Assembly: GCA_963829575.1 (NCBI GenBank)
Contig: CAWHJF010000012.1
Location: 496,001 to 560,000, forward strand
Direction: 5' to 3'
Source: KACC-23026 sp963829575
GTDB lineage: Bacteria; Bacillota; Bacilli; Bacillales; Sporolactobacillaceae
DNA: 64,000 nt
The position numbers and the translations under genes are program-made. Under the pieces are notes generated by a model, which made no database searches, had not been told where the DNA came from, and saw nothing but the letters and a program-made list of their open reading frames with translations. Below, piece after piece: positions 7,738-16,931 of this stretch. Every line of letters begins with the position of its first letter. Position 1 is the stretch's first letter.

Positions 7738-7998
7738 ACATCAATGACAAAGAGAGTAGTTGTGTGAGATGGATTCAGCGAATCGGGGGTGGTGAGAGCC
7801 CGGTCGAGTTCACGCAATGAAGCGCACTTTGGAGATGTTCGCTTGAAGGGAAAACCGAGTTAAGAACGGTTGAGCCCGTAGAGCGGAACGGTTCGCCCCG
7901 TTATCGGTCAGAGTGGATTCCGAATAGGAATAAATAGAGTGGTACCGCGGATGTCAACGCACATTCGTCTCTTCAAAGAGACGAGTGTGCGTTTTTTT
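7738..7998 (+). ncRNA. T-box riboswitch 2 (arginyl specifier)
   Basis: A second complete T-box directly downstream of the first. It has the AAAGAGAGTAG motif at the base of Stem I, TTGTGTGA pairing with TCACGCAA, and a GGTGAGAGCCCGG distal arm. The specifier loop reads GAAGCGCAC with CGC at 7823-7825, in the same register as T-box 1 and followed by A. The T-box core AGAGTGGTACCGCGG is at 7936-7950. The terminator GCACATTCGTCTCTT/AAAGAGACGAGTGTGC with seven T residues ends at 7998. It lies 87 bases before argC. Confidence 0.94.
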
Positions 7999-8085
7999 AG
8001 GTTTAACATGACCGAACGAAGGGTTTTTTATAATAGATAGGTTCTTGTCCAAACAAATCACTGTGAACCACGAAGGGAGAGGGAA

Positions 8086-9132
8086 ATGAACACGATTAAA
8101 ATAGGTATTGTAGGAGCAAATGGGTACAGCGGGGCCGAGCTCATTCGCTTATTGGCGGCACATCCAAACGCACGTATTGAATGTCTGGTTTCTAATTCCA
8201 CAAGCGGACTGAACATTAAAGACGTGTATCCGCATCTCACTGGGATCCTAGAGAAACAGCTTGAAACGCTAGATGTAGAAGAAGTCGCCAAACTTGTGGA
8301 TCTTCTCTTTTTTGCAACACCATCTGGAGTCAGTAAAGATCTTTTGCCAGCTTTTGTTGAAAAAGGCGTACCTTGTATTGATTTATCAGGAGATTTCCGA
8401 TTAAAAGAGGCAGAACTTTATGACAAATGGTATAAGCAAGAACGCACGCAAACAGACTTACTCACGGAGGCTGTCTACGGTTTGACAGAATGGAACTATA
8501 AAGCGGTCAAAGAGGCGAAATGGATTTCAAATCCAGGCTGTTTCCCAACCGCGACGCTTTTAGGGCTCTTACCTGCTTTAAAACTAGGCTTGATCGAGCC
8601 GCACACCGTCATCATTGATGGAAAATCAGGGGTTTCTGGAGCTGGCCGAAAAGCATCGCTTACTTCCCATTTTGGAGAAACCAACGAGAATTTTCGGATC
8701 TACAAGGTGGGGCAACACCAACACATTCCAGAAATTGAACAGATGGTGGAATCGGTCGTTGGAGAAAAAGTACCTGTTACCTTTTCAACCCATCTAGTCC
8801 CTATGACACGCGGCATTATGTGCACAATGTATGCGTCGCTTAAAGAATCTGTGACAACAGAACAGGTGGTCAAAGCTTATCAAGATCTTTATCAATCGAA
8901 CCCGTTCGTTAGAGTTCGTGAGCCGGGTGTTTTTCCAGCAACCAAAGAGGTCTATGGATCCAACTATTGCGATATTGGACTTTTCGTGGATGAACGTACA
9001 AACCGTTTAACTATGGTCTCGGTTATTGATAATGTGGTGAAAGGCGCTTCCGGTCAAGCGATTCAAAACATGAATGTGATGATGGGATTAGACGAAACAA
9101 CCGGTTTGCATTTTGTCCCGGTGTATCCTTAA
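8086..9132 (+). CDS. argC: N-acetyl-gamma-glutamyl-phosphate reductase
   Basis: A 348-residue NADPH-dependent enzyme reducing N-acetylglutamyl phosphate to the semialdehyde, third step of arginine synthesis. GIVGANGYSGAELIRLL at residues 7-23 is the nucleotide-binding segment; SNPGCFPTA around residue 150 holds the catalytic Cys; GKSGVSGAGRK and the C-terminal VIDNVVKGASGQAIQN are family hallmarks. Start ATG 8086 follows GGGAGAGGG. First gene of the arginine cluster, directly behind the two T-boxes. Confidence 0.97.
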   Translation: MNTIKIGIVGANGYSGAELIRLLAAHPNARIECLVSNSTSGLNIKDVYPHLTGILEKQLETLDVEEVAKLVDLLFFATPSGVSKDLLPAFVEKGVPCIDLSGDFRLKEAELYDKWYKQERTQTDLLTEAVYGLTEWNYKAVKEAKWISNPGCFPTATLLGLLPALKLGLIEPHTVIIDGKSGVSGAGRKASLTSHFGETNENFRIYKVGQHQHIPEIEQMVESVVGEKVPVTFSTHLVPMTRGIMCTMYASLKESVTTEQVVKAYQDLYQSNPFVRVREPGVFPATKEVYGSNYCDIGLFVDERTNRLTMVSVIDNVVKGASGQAIQNMNVMMGLDETTGLHFVPVYP

Positions 9133-9240
9133 AGGTATAGAAAAAGGAAACGTTTAGTATAAATGGTCGGAATCTTTATGCTAGCCTAAGGTTTCGGAAT
9201 GGACGGAAAATTAAGGTTATTATCAACTGGAGGTTGACTC

Positions 9241-10488
9241 ATGACAGACGTTAAGAGCGTTACATTGGAGATCGAGCAAGATTCAGCATTCAAAATTATC
9301 ACTGAAGGCGGCGTCACGTCACCAAAAGGTTTTCGAGCGAATGGTTTACACTGTGGAATTCGGAAATCACGACTGGATCTTGGCTGGATTTATTCAGATG
9401 TGCCAGCCGACGCTTGTGGGGTGTTCACAACAAACGTATTCCAAGCCGCCCCATTAAAAGTCACGCAAGAGAGTCTTGCAGAAGGATCTAAGCTTCAAGC
9501 GATTCTAGTGAATTCAGGGAATGCCAATGCCTGTACGGGAGAAGAAGGCCTTAAGAATGCGTATGACTCGCGTTCAAAAGTGGCTGCCCAGTTCAGCATC
9601 CCTGAACATTACATTTCAGTCGTATCAACGGGGGTGATTGGCCAACAACTCCCAATGGAAAAATTAACGTCTGGAATTGAAAATATGAACCAACTGACAA
9701 GCGATGTCGAAAAATTTGAGAAGGCGATCTTAACCACCGATACAGTCACGAAGCACGTTGCTGTTCAAGTGGAAATCAACGGAAAAAAAGTGACAATTGG
9801 CGGTGCATCAAAAGGCTCCGGCATGATTCATCCGAATATGGCAACGATGCTAGGATTTGTCACAACCGACGCAGATGTCGTGCAAGAAGACCTGCACGCC
9901 GCGTTGAAAGACGTGACGAACTCGACATTTAATATGATCACAGTAGACGGCGATACAAGCACGAATGACATGGTCCTAGTTTTAGCGAATGGATTGGCTG
10001 AAAACGAGACGCTCTCAAAAGAACATGCCGATTGGGACACCTTTAAGAACGCGCTTGCTTACGTTTGTCAAACACTCGCCAAAAAGATTGCGAGAGACGG
10101 TGAGGGAGCGACGAAACTCATCGAAGTTCACGTTTCCGAAGCGGAAAATGAAACGGCCGCAAAAGCCATTGCCAAAACAATCGTCGGATCAAGCCTTGTC
10201 AAAACCGCAGTCTATGGAACAGACGCCAACTGGGGCCGCATCATTTGTGCGGTTGGTTATAGCAATCAACCGGTTGATCCAAATAAAATCAAAGTCTCTA
10301 TTGGACCCATTCAAGTTGTCGAAGCCGGTGTCCCATTGGATTTTGATGAAGACGCAGCAAAAGAGTATTTGGAAAACGAAAAGGTGCAAATTTTTGTCCA
10401 ACTCAACCAAGGGGACTCAGAAGCCGTGGCTTGGGGCTGCGACCTCACCTACGACTACGTCAAAATCAACGCCATGTATCGAACTTGA
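9241..10488 (+). CDS. argJ: Bifunctional ornithine acetyltransferase / N-acetylglutamate synthase
   Basis: A 415-residue ArgJ. It transfers the acetyl group from N-acetylornithine to glutamate and can also use acetyl-CoA, making the acetyl cycle self-sufficient. The self-cleavage site is in GSGMIHPNMATMLGF around residues 195-210; the Thr after Ala becomes the N-terminal nucleophile of the beta chain. Start ATG 9241 is 8 bases after GGAGG. A 108-base gap separates it from argC with no evident terminator. Confidence 0.96.
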   Translation: MTDVKSVTLEIEQDSAFKIITEGGVTSPKGFRANGLHCGIRKSRLDLGWIYSDVPADACGVFTTNVFQAAPLKVTQESLAEGSKLQAILVNSGNANACTGEEGLKNAYDSRSKVAAQFSIPEHYISVVSTGVIGQQLPMEKLTSGIENMNQLTSDVEKFEKAILTTDTVTKHVAVQVEINGKKVTIGGASKGSGMIHPNMATMLGFVTTDADVVQEDLHAALKDVTNSTFNMITVDGDTSTNDMVLVLANGLAENETLSKEHADWDTFKNALAYVCQTLAKKIARDGEGATKLIEVHVSEAENETAAKAIAKTIVGSSLVKTAVYGTDANWGRIICAVGYSNQPVDPNKIKVSIGPIQVVEAGVPLDFDEDAAKEYLENEKVQIFVQLNQGDSEAVAWGCDLTYDYVKINAMYRT

Positions 10489-10583
10489 AGCATGGGGACG
10501 GATCCAATGCTTCCTGATCGCCAGCGAAAAGTGAGTGTATGTTCGCCTGAATTAAAAAGAGAAACACTATGAGGAGGAGCCCG

Positions 10584-11411
10584 GTGAAAAAGTATTTAGT
10601 CATCAAGTGCGGAGGCAGTATTTTAGATCAGCTTCCAGACGCTTTCTATCAAACCATTTGTGAATTAAATGAAGAAGGAGAATGGCAGCCTGTCCTCGTT
10701 CACGGCGGTGGGCCTCATATCTCAGAATTACTGACCCAACTCGATGTTCCGATTCATTTTACGAAAGGTCAACGCGTCACGACAGACAAAGTGCTAGATG
10801 TCGTTGAAATGGTTCTTTGCGGGTCAGTGAATAAAAAACTGGTACGAAAGCTTGACGCAGCAGGAGGAAAAGCAGTTGGAATCAGCGGAATGGATGCCGG
10901 CCTCCTGAAAGCCAAGATGATGGATCCAAGTGGTGCCTTAGGCTTCGTCGGTGAAGTAACGGACGTGAATCCAGCGATCATTGACCATTTTTCAAGTCTC
11001 GGCTACATCCCGGTTGTCGCACCACTTGCGCTCGGTGAAGACGGCAGTCGCTACAACGTCAATGGGGACCTCGCAACAGCCGCGATCGCTAAAGCCTTAA
11101 ACGGCCATTTGTGTTTTGTAAGCAATATTGATGGGGTCTTGATGGAACAAAACGGAGAACAGAAGGTTATTCCTGTGCTGACTCCTAAAGTGATTGAGAC
11201 ATTAATTAAACAAGACGTCATTTATGGGGGTATGATTCCAAAAGTTCAGGCCGCGTTAGACAGCCTAGACGCTGGGGCGCCAGAAGTCGTCATTTTAAAT
11301 GGGCTAAAAAGTGAAAGCTTGCGAGCTTTTACAGAAGGCAAAGCCGTTGGGACCAAAATTGTACAAAAACAGAGGGTCGGGCAAGATCTACTTAAAGAAA
11401 TAGGAGGGTAA
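10584..11411 (+). CDS. argB: Acetylglutamate kinase
   Basis: A 275-residue amino-acid kinase family enzyme phosphorylating N-acetylglutamate, the second step of the pathway. KCGGSIL at residues 7-13 and LVHGGGPHIS around residue 42 are the ATP/substrate glycine loops; NVNGDLATAAIAKAL around residue 155 is the acetylglutamate site. Start GTG 10584 is preceded by GAGGAGG at 6 bases; an ATG at 10569 overlaps that site and is unlikely. It ends 4 bases before argD. Confidence 0.95.
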   Translation: MKKYLVIKCGGSILDQLPDAFYQTICELNEEGEWQPVLVHGGGPHISELLTQLDVPIHFTKGQRVTTDKVLDVVEMVLCGSVNKKLVRKLDAAGGKAVGISGMDAGLLKAKMMDPSGALGFVGEVTDVNPAIIDHFSSLGYIPVVAPLALGEDGSRYNVNGDLATAAIAKALNGHLCFVSNIDGVLMEQNGEQKVIPVLTPKVIETLIKQDVIYGGMIPKVQAALDSLDAGAPEVVILNGLKSESLRAFTEGKAVGTKIVQKQRVGQDLLKEIGG

Positions 11412-11415
11412 GCTT

Positions 11416-12597
11416 ATGACAAATGAAACCACATTACCTCAACCATTAATGGCAACTTATAACCGATTTCCTATTACCTTAGTCAAAGGAAAAGGGAGCT
11501 GGGTTTGGGATGACAAAGGCGAAGCGTATCTCGATTTCACCTCGGGTATTGCCACCTGCAACCTTGGTCACGTTCCGGATGAAGTAAAGGAGGCCGTCGA
11601 ACAACAGTTGAACACTCTTTGGCATTGCTCGAACCTCTACCATATTCCAAGTCAAGAGGCATTGGCTCAAGGGCTTGTGGAAAACAGTTGTTTCGACCAA
11701 GTATTCTTTGGAAACAGTGGGGCGGAAGCCAATGAAGGGGCAATCAAACTTGCCAGGCGCTTTGCTCAAAAAATCAAGGGAACAGAGAAGTTTGAAGTGG
11801 TGACCTTTTCGCAATCTTTCCATGGTCGAACGTTAGGGACGCTCGCCGCCACTGGACAGTCCAAAATACAAGAGGGGTTTTATCCGCTCTTGGAAGGCTT
11901 TAAGTACCTACCTTATAACGATTTTGATGCATTAGAGGAGTTAAATGGGGACCAAACGTGTGCGGTGTTATTAGAACTTATTCAAGGGGAAGGCGGTGTC
12001 GTCCCAGCCGATCCGGAATGGGTCAAAGCACTTAAAGCAAAATGTGAAGAGGAAGACCTCTTGTTCATGGTAGACGAAATTCAAACCGGAATGGGTCGTA
12101 CAGGGACACTTTTTGCTTATCAGCAATATGGGATTGAACCCGATGTGATGACCTTAGCCAAAGGGCTTGGAAATGGTATTCCAATCGGTGCTGTCCTTGC
12201 CAAAGCCCATGTGGCTAAAGCGTTTGAACCAGGCAGCCATGGAAGTACATTTGGTGGTAATCCAATTGCAACAACCGCTGGAGGTGCCACGTTAAAAGTG
12301 ATGGCGGAAACCGATGTGCTAGAAACAAGTCAGCAAACCGCCGAATTTTTCGTGAATGGGTTAAAAGAACTGGCAGAGAAATACCCGGAGACCTTTTCAG
12401 AGGTTAGAGGAAAGGGACATTTGATCGGACTTGTGACAAAAGAACCTGCGATTAATTTAGTGAATAAAGCGCGTGAACACCATCTACTCGTTTTAGTTGC
12501 CGGTCCTAATGTGCTGCGAATTTTGCCACCGATTACGGCAACAAAAGAAGAACTTACGGAAGCCTTAACCATTTTAGAAGACATTGTGAAAAACTGA
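11416..12597 (+). CDS. argD: Acetylornithine aminotransferase
   Basis: A 393-residue class III PLP aminotransferase converting N-acetylglutamate semialdehyde to N-acetylornithine. Visible are FFGNSGAEANEGAIKLAR around residue 95, SFHGRTLGTL around 130, VDEIQTGMGRTG around 217, and LAKGLGNGIPIGA around 248 with the PLP-binding Lys. Start ATG 11416 follows AGGAGGG. Operon position between argB and carA matches B. subtilis argCJBD-carAB-argF. Confidence 0.96.
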   Translation: MTNETTLPQPLMATYNRFPITLVKGKGSWVWDDKGEAYLDFTSGIATCNLGHVPDEVKEAVEQQLNTLWHCSNLYHIPSQEALAQGLVENSCFDQVFFGNSGAEANEGAIKLARRFAQKIKGTEKFEVVTFSQSFHGRTLGTLAATGQSKIQEGFYPLLEGFKYLPYNDFDALEELNGDQTCAVLLELIQGEGGVVPADPEWVKALKAKCEEEDLLFMVDEIQTGMGRTGTLFAYQQYGIEPDVMTLAKGLGNGIPIGAVLAKAHVAKAFEPGSHGSTFGGNPIATTAGGATLKVMAETDVLETSQQTAEFFVNGLKELAEKYPETFSEVRGKGHLIGLVTKEPAINLVNKAREHHLLVLVAGPNVLRILPPITATKEELTEALTILEDIVKN

Positions 12598-12625
12598 TTA
12601 GAATTAGGACAGGAGGAAGAACGCA

Positions 12626-13708
12626 GTGAAAAAAGGGTATTTGGTCTTGGAATCAGGGGATTCATTTGTTGGAACAATGGTGGGTGAGAATCCGCTTGCA
12701 ACAGGTGAAGTCGTTTTTAATACAGGGATGACGGGTTATCAGGAGATGCTAACCGATCCCTCATATGCCGGACAAATTTTGACCTTTTGCTACCCTCTCA
12801 TTGGCAACTACGGGATCAATGCACTCGACGACGAGAGCGCTGCTTTGCAACTGTCTGGAGTTGTCATCAGCAATTTGTGTCATCTTCCGAGTCATTATTT
12901 ATCCATTAAACCGTTGCTCAATCATCTTAATCAAGCGGGTGTGCCGGTATTAGCGGATGTCGACACCCGAGCGGTGGTGAAGAGAATCCGTAACCAGGGT
13001 ACGATGCGCGGGGTCTTAACGACGAATCCGGAAAACGTTTCGTTTGATCGTCCAGTAACGGGGCTCGACTTGATCAAACAAGTCACAGCCAAAGAAAAAA
13101 TGCACTATAAAGGCGAGGGGCCACATGTGGTCTTGGTGGACTATGGCAGTAAGAAATCCATTTTGACCGCTCTTCTGAAAGCCGGTTGCGATGTGACGGT
13201 GTTGCCATACGATACGACTTTCCAAGAGATTCAAGCGTTGAAACCAGCGGGAGTAGTATTTAGCAATGGGCCGGGAAATCCGATGTCGCTTAAACCGTAC
13301 TTTGGCGAGATTAAAAAAATTACGGAAGCCTTTCCTACTCTTGGGATTTGCTTAGGGCATCAATTGATTGCCTTAGCGCATGGAGCGGAGACAGAAAAGT
13401 TATTGTTTGGCCATCGCGGTGGCAATCATCCCGTTAAAGAACTCGAAACCGGAAAGGTTTGGATGACATCTCAAAATCACAGTTTTGTGGTTAAAGAGGC
13501 AAGCCTAGAAAACATCCCGTTCGAGGTCACTTACCGAAATGTCAACGATCATTCGGTTGAAGGACTCAAAGCCAAGCATTTGCCAATTGAAACCGTTCAG
13601 TTCCATCCAGAAGCCCATCCTGGACCGACGGATACCGAACATATTTTTACTCGTTTTATTCAAAAGATTAAACACGCAGGAGAATCCAGTTATGCCATTA
13701 CGTACTGA
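12626..13708 (+). CDS. carA: Carbamoyl-phosphate synthase small (glutaminase) subunit
   Basis: A 360-residue subunit that hydrolyses glutamine and channels ammonia to CarB. The C-terminal class I GATase domain has SNGPGNP around residue 215, GICLGHQLIAL around 240 with the nucleophile Cys, and a terminal QFHPEAHPGP with the catalytic His/Glu. Start GTG 12626 follows AGGAGG. The gene overlaps carB by 17 bases. Its place inside the arg cluster marks it as the arginine-dedicated enzyme; a pyrimidine-linked paralogue is likely elsewhere (inference). Confidence 0.96.
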   Translation: MKKGYLVLESGDSFVGTMVGENPLATGEVVFNTGMTGYQEMLTDPSYAGQILTFCYPLIGNYGINALDDESAALQLSGVVISNLCHLPSHYLSIKPLLNHLNQAGVPVLADVDTRAVVKRIRNQGTMRGVLTTNPENVSFDRPVTGLDLIKQVTAKEKMHYKGEGPHVVLVDYGSKKSILTALLKAGCDVTVLPYDTTFQEIQALKPAGVVFSNGPGNPMSLKPYFGEIKKITEAFPTLGICLGHQLIALAHGAETEKLLFGHRGGNHPVKELETGKVWMTSQNHSFVVKEASLENIPFEVTYRNVNDHSVEGLKAKHLPIETVQFHPEAHPGPTDTEHIFTRFIQKIKHAGESSYAITY

Positions 13709-16700
13709 TTTGAAAAAAGTGTTGGTTATTGGCTCTGGTCCGATCATCATCGGGCAAGCCGCAGAATTTGATTATGCGGGCACACAGGCCTGTCTGGCAC
13801 TAAAAGAAGAGAATATTGAAGTAGTCCTTGTCAATAATAATCCCGCGACGATCATGACCGATGAGAACATTGCGGATCATGTCTATATAGAGCCTTTGAC
13901 TGTAGAATCGATAGAAAAAATTATCCAAAAAGAAAAGCCAGATGGCGTAATTGGAACACTCGGTGGTCAAACTGGCTTAAATTTAACCGTTGAACTCTCA
14001 AAACAAGGTATTCTTGAAAAATATAAGGTTGAGCTTCTTGGAACGTCGCTTAATTCGATCCAAAAAGGTGAAGACCGTGAAATGTTCCGGGAACTTATGC
14101 TTGAAATTGAGGAACCGATTTGCGAATCCAAAATCATTCACACATTTGAAGAAGGCGTAGCCTTCGTTCAAGAAATTGGTTACCCGGTCATTATTCGACC
14201 AGCCTATACGCTTGGCGGTTCAGGCGGTGGCTTTGCGAACAATGTGGGGGAATTAAAGCGGGTATTAAACAGCGGGTTATCGGCGAGTCCAATTCATCAA
14301 GTACTGATCGAAAAAAGCATTAAGGGTTGGAAAGAAGTCGAATATGAAGTCATGCGGGATGCCAATGATACCTGTATCATCGTGTGTAACATGGAAAATA
14401 TGGACCCGGTTGGTGTTCATACAGGGGACTCCATTGTGGTCGCCCCTTCTCAAACTTTAACAGATAATCAATACCAAATGCTTCGTTCCTCATCTTTGAA
14501 AATTATTCGCGCTTTGGAGATTGTCGGGGGTTGTAACATTCAGTTTGCGTTAGACCCGGTCTCTGAAGACTACGTCATTATTGAAGTGAATCCACGTGTG
14601 AGTCGTTCCTCGGCACTTGCTTCCAAAGCAACAGGGTATCCGATCGCTCGGATGGCCGCAAAATGTGCCGTTGGGTTTAATTTGGATGAGTTGGTCAATC
14701 CGATCACCGGAACAACTTATGCATCTTTTGAACCCGCGATTGATTATATCGTCGTTAAGTTGCCGCGTTTTCCATTTGATAAATTTACTGAGGCGGACCG
14801 TCTCCTTGGCACTCAGATGAAAGCAACAGGTGAGGTTATGGCGATCGACCGGACGTTTGAAGGTGCCTTAAACAAAGGCTTACGCTCACTTGAAATGGGC
14901 CTAAACGGATTAGAGTGGAAAGCCTTTAAGTCGGCAAGTCAAGACGACTTAATCACCCACCTGAAACAAGCAACGGATCTTAGGATGTTTGCGATTGCGG
15001 AACTTTATTTGCGAGGAATGGCACTCTCCCAAATTCACACGCTCACCCAAATTGATCCATGGTTCTTATACGGTCTGCAAAACATCTTAGATACAGAATC
15101 TAAGATGAAAAGCGAAACGTTTGAGTCGATCACAGAGGATCAATGGCGGTTTGCTAAATTGCTAAATATAAGTGATAAAAGATTGGCTCTTCTTTTAAAT
15201 GTAACGGAAAAAGAAGTGCGAGACAAACGACGGAGCTTAGACATTCATCCCGTCTATAAATTAGTCGATACCTGCGCCGCGGAATTTGAAGCGGAAACGC
15301 CATATTACTATTCCACCTGGCATGGGGAAGATGAAGTGACGGTAAGCGCACGCCGAAAAATTTTGGTCGTTGGCTCAGGACCGATTCGAATCGGTCAAGG
15401 GGTTGAATTTGATTATTGCTCGGTTCACGCGACACTCGCGGTTAAAAAACTTGGCTATGAAGCGGTTGTGATTAATAATAATCCCGAAACGGTTAGCACC
15501 GATTATGCAACGGCCGATCGCCTCTATTTTGATCCGTTAACCCTTGAAGATCTTCTTAACGTTATTGAAAAAGAAAACATAGAAGGCGTGCTCCTTCAGT
15601 ATGGCGGGCAAACCGCTGTCAACCTGGCCAACGAATTAGAAGCGGAAGGCGTAAGGATTTTTGGAACGTCGGCCGATATGATCGATGCGCTAGAAGATCG
15701 AGAACGGTTTTATAAGGTTCTTCAAAAGCTTGAAATCCCTCATATTGAAGGGGAAACTGCGAAGGATGCTCAAGGATTGAAGGCATCCGCTACAAAACTT
15801 GGATTTCCAATTTTAATCCGTCCGTCTTACGTGATTGGCGGTCAATCGATGTTTATTTTCTATGATCATCAAGAGCTCGACCGTGCGATCCAATCGCATC
15901 TTGCACAAGACGCCCGGATGTGGCCGCTTTTGGTCGATCAATATCATCCAGGCCTTGAATTTGAAGTAGATGCGGTGTGCGACGGAAAAGAACTTGTCAT
16001 TCCTGGCATTTTTGAACATATTGAAAAAGCGGGTGTGCATTCGGGTGACAGTGTCGCCATTTTTCCACCGATCACAGTATCAAATACCGTGCAAGAGTTG
16101 GCGGTTGAGTACACGAAACAAATTATGGTCGAGTGCTCCGTCAGCGGCTTAATGAATATCCAATTTGTTTTGTCTAAGGACACGCTTTACGTCTTAGAGG
16201 TCAACCCAAGAGCGTCTCGGACGATTCCGATTATCAGTAAAGTGACCGGTTTTCCATTGGTTGAAGCAGCGGTTCGCGTTCAACTGGGAGAAGCGCTTTC
16301 AGATTTTTCAGATGCAACCGGACTCTTACCGGAGCCCGCGTTTTACTCGGTCAAAGCACCCGTCTTCTCATCCTCTAAATTGAACGGTGTGGACCCTGTA
16401 CTAGGACCCGAAATGAAATCAACCGGTGAAAGTTTAGGACTCGGCACGACTTTGGATGAGGCGTTCGAAAAAGCGCTTTTTCTTGGTAAAGCAAATCCGT
16501 TCCACAAAGAAAATGGAAAGAAAGCGATCCTTTGTTCAATCAATTCCCGGGAGCTTGAAGAGGGGCTGCCGCTACTTAAAAGTCTGCAGGAGCGTGGCTT
16601 TAAGCTCATTGCCACCACAAACACCGCAGATTTCTATAAAAGTAATGGACTCATAATTGAAGAAACCGTGACATCGGAAGCGGAAGTAAGTCAATGGATT

Positions 16701-16931
16701 CAATCCGATCAACTTGCCGCGATCCTCAACATTCCAACAAATGGCCGAAACCGGTCCACAACAGGGTTTAAGCTCCGAGCAGAGGGCATTCAATACGCGG
16801 TCCCGCTCATGACCTGTTTGGATACCGTTAAAGCTGCCCTTATACATTCAACCAGTGAGTCGCATCAAGATTGCAAGACTCTAGTGGCTTACCGCCAAGA
16901 GTCAAAGAAGGGAAGTGGCATTCATGCCTAA
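13692..16931 (+). CDS. carB: Carbamoyl-phosphate synthase large subunit
   Basis: A 1079-residue synthetase making carbamoyl phosphate from ammonia, bicarbonate and 2 ATP. It contains the two homologous halves: KVLVIGSGPIIIGQAAEFDY at the N-terminus and KILVVGSGPIRIGQGVEFDY around residue 555, each with an ATP-grasp domain (EVNPRVSRSSALASKATGYP and EVNPRASRTIPIISKVTGFP). The C-terminal MGS-like domain (from about residue 935) is present. I place the start at ATG 13692 (AGGAG upstream, homology begins there); the frame is open further upstream inside carA. It overlaps argF by 8 bases. Confidence 0.96.
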   Translation: MPLRTDLKKVLVIGSGPIIIGQAAEFDYAGTQACLALKEENIEVVLVNNNPATIMTDENIADHVYIEPLTVESIEKIIQKEKPDGVIGTLGGQTGLNLTVELSKQGILEKYKVELLGTSLNSIQKGEDREMFRELMLEIEEPICESKIIHTFEEGVAFVQEIGYPVIIRPAYTLGGSGGGFANNVGELKRVLNSGLSASPIHQVLIEKSIKGWKEVEYEVMRDANDTCIIVCNMENMDPVGVHTGDSIVVAPSQTLTDNQYQMLRSSSLKIIRALEIVGGCNIQFALDPVSEDYVIIEVNPRVSRSSALASKATGYPIARMAAKCAVGFNLDELVNPITGTTYASFEPAIDYIVVKLPRFPFDKFTEADRLLGTQMKATGEVMAIDRTFEGALNKGLRSLEMGLNGLEWKAFKSASQDDLITHLKQATDLRMFAIAELYLRGMALSQIHTLTQIDPWFLYGLQNILDTESKMKSETFESITEDQWRFAKLLNISDKRLALLLNVTEKEVRDKRRSLDIHPVYKLVDTCAAEFEAETPYYYSTWHGEDEVTVSARRKILVVGSGPIRIGQGVEFDYCSVHATLAVKKLGYEAVVINNNPETVSTDYATADRLYFDPLTLEDLLNVIEKENIEGVLLQYGGQTAVNLANELEAEGVRIFGTSADMIDALEDRERFYKVLQKLEIPHIEGETAKDAQGLKASATKLGFPILIRPSYVIGGQSMFIFYDHQELDRAIQSHLAQDARMWPLLVDQYHPGLEFEVDAVCDGKELVIPGIFEHIEKAGVHSGDSVAIFPPITVSNTVQELAVEYTKQIMVECSVSGLMNIQFVLSKDTLYVLEVNPRASRTIPIISKVTGFPLVEAAVRVQLGEALSDFSDATGLLPEPAFYSVKAPVFSSSKLNGVDPVLGPEMKSTGESLGLGTTLDEAFEKALFLGKANPFHKENGKKAILCSINSRELEEGLPLLKSLQERGFKLIATTNTADFYKSNGLIIEETVTSEAEVSQWIQSDQLAAILNIPTNGRNRSTTGFKLRAEGIQYAVPLMTCLDTVKAALIHSTSESHQDCKTLVAYRQESKKGSGIHA

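Noticed and set aside
7463..7826. CCG (Pro) or GCG (Ala) as the T-box specifiers
   Set aside because: Those registers lack the conserved purine after the codon and disagree between the two T-boxes; CGC fits both and the arg genes.
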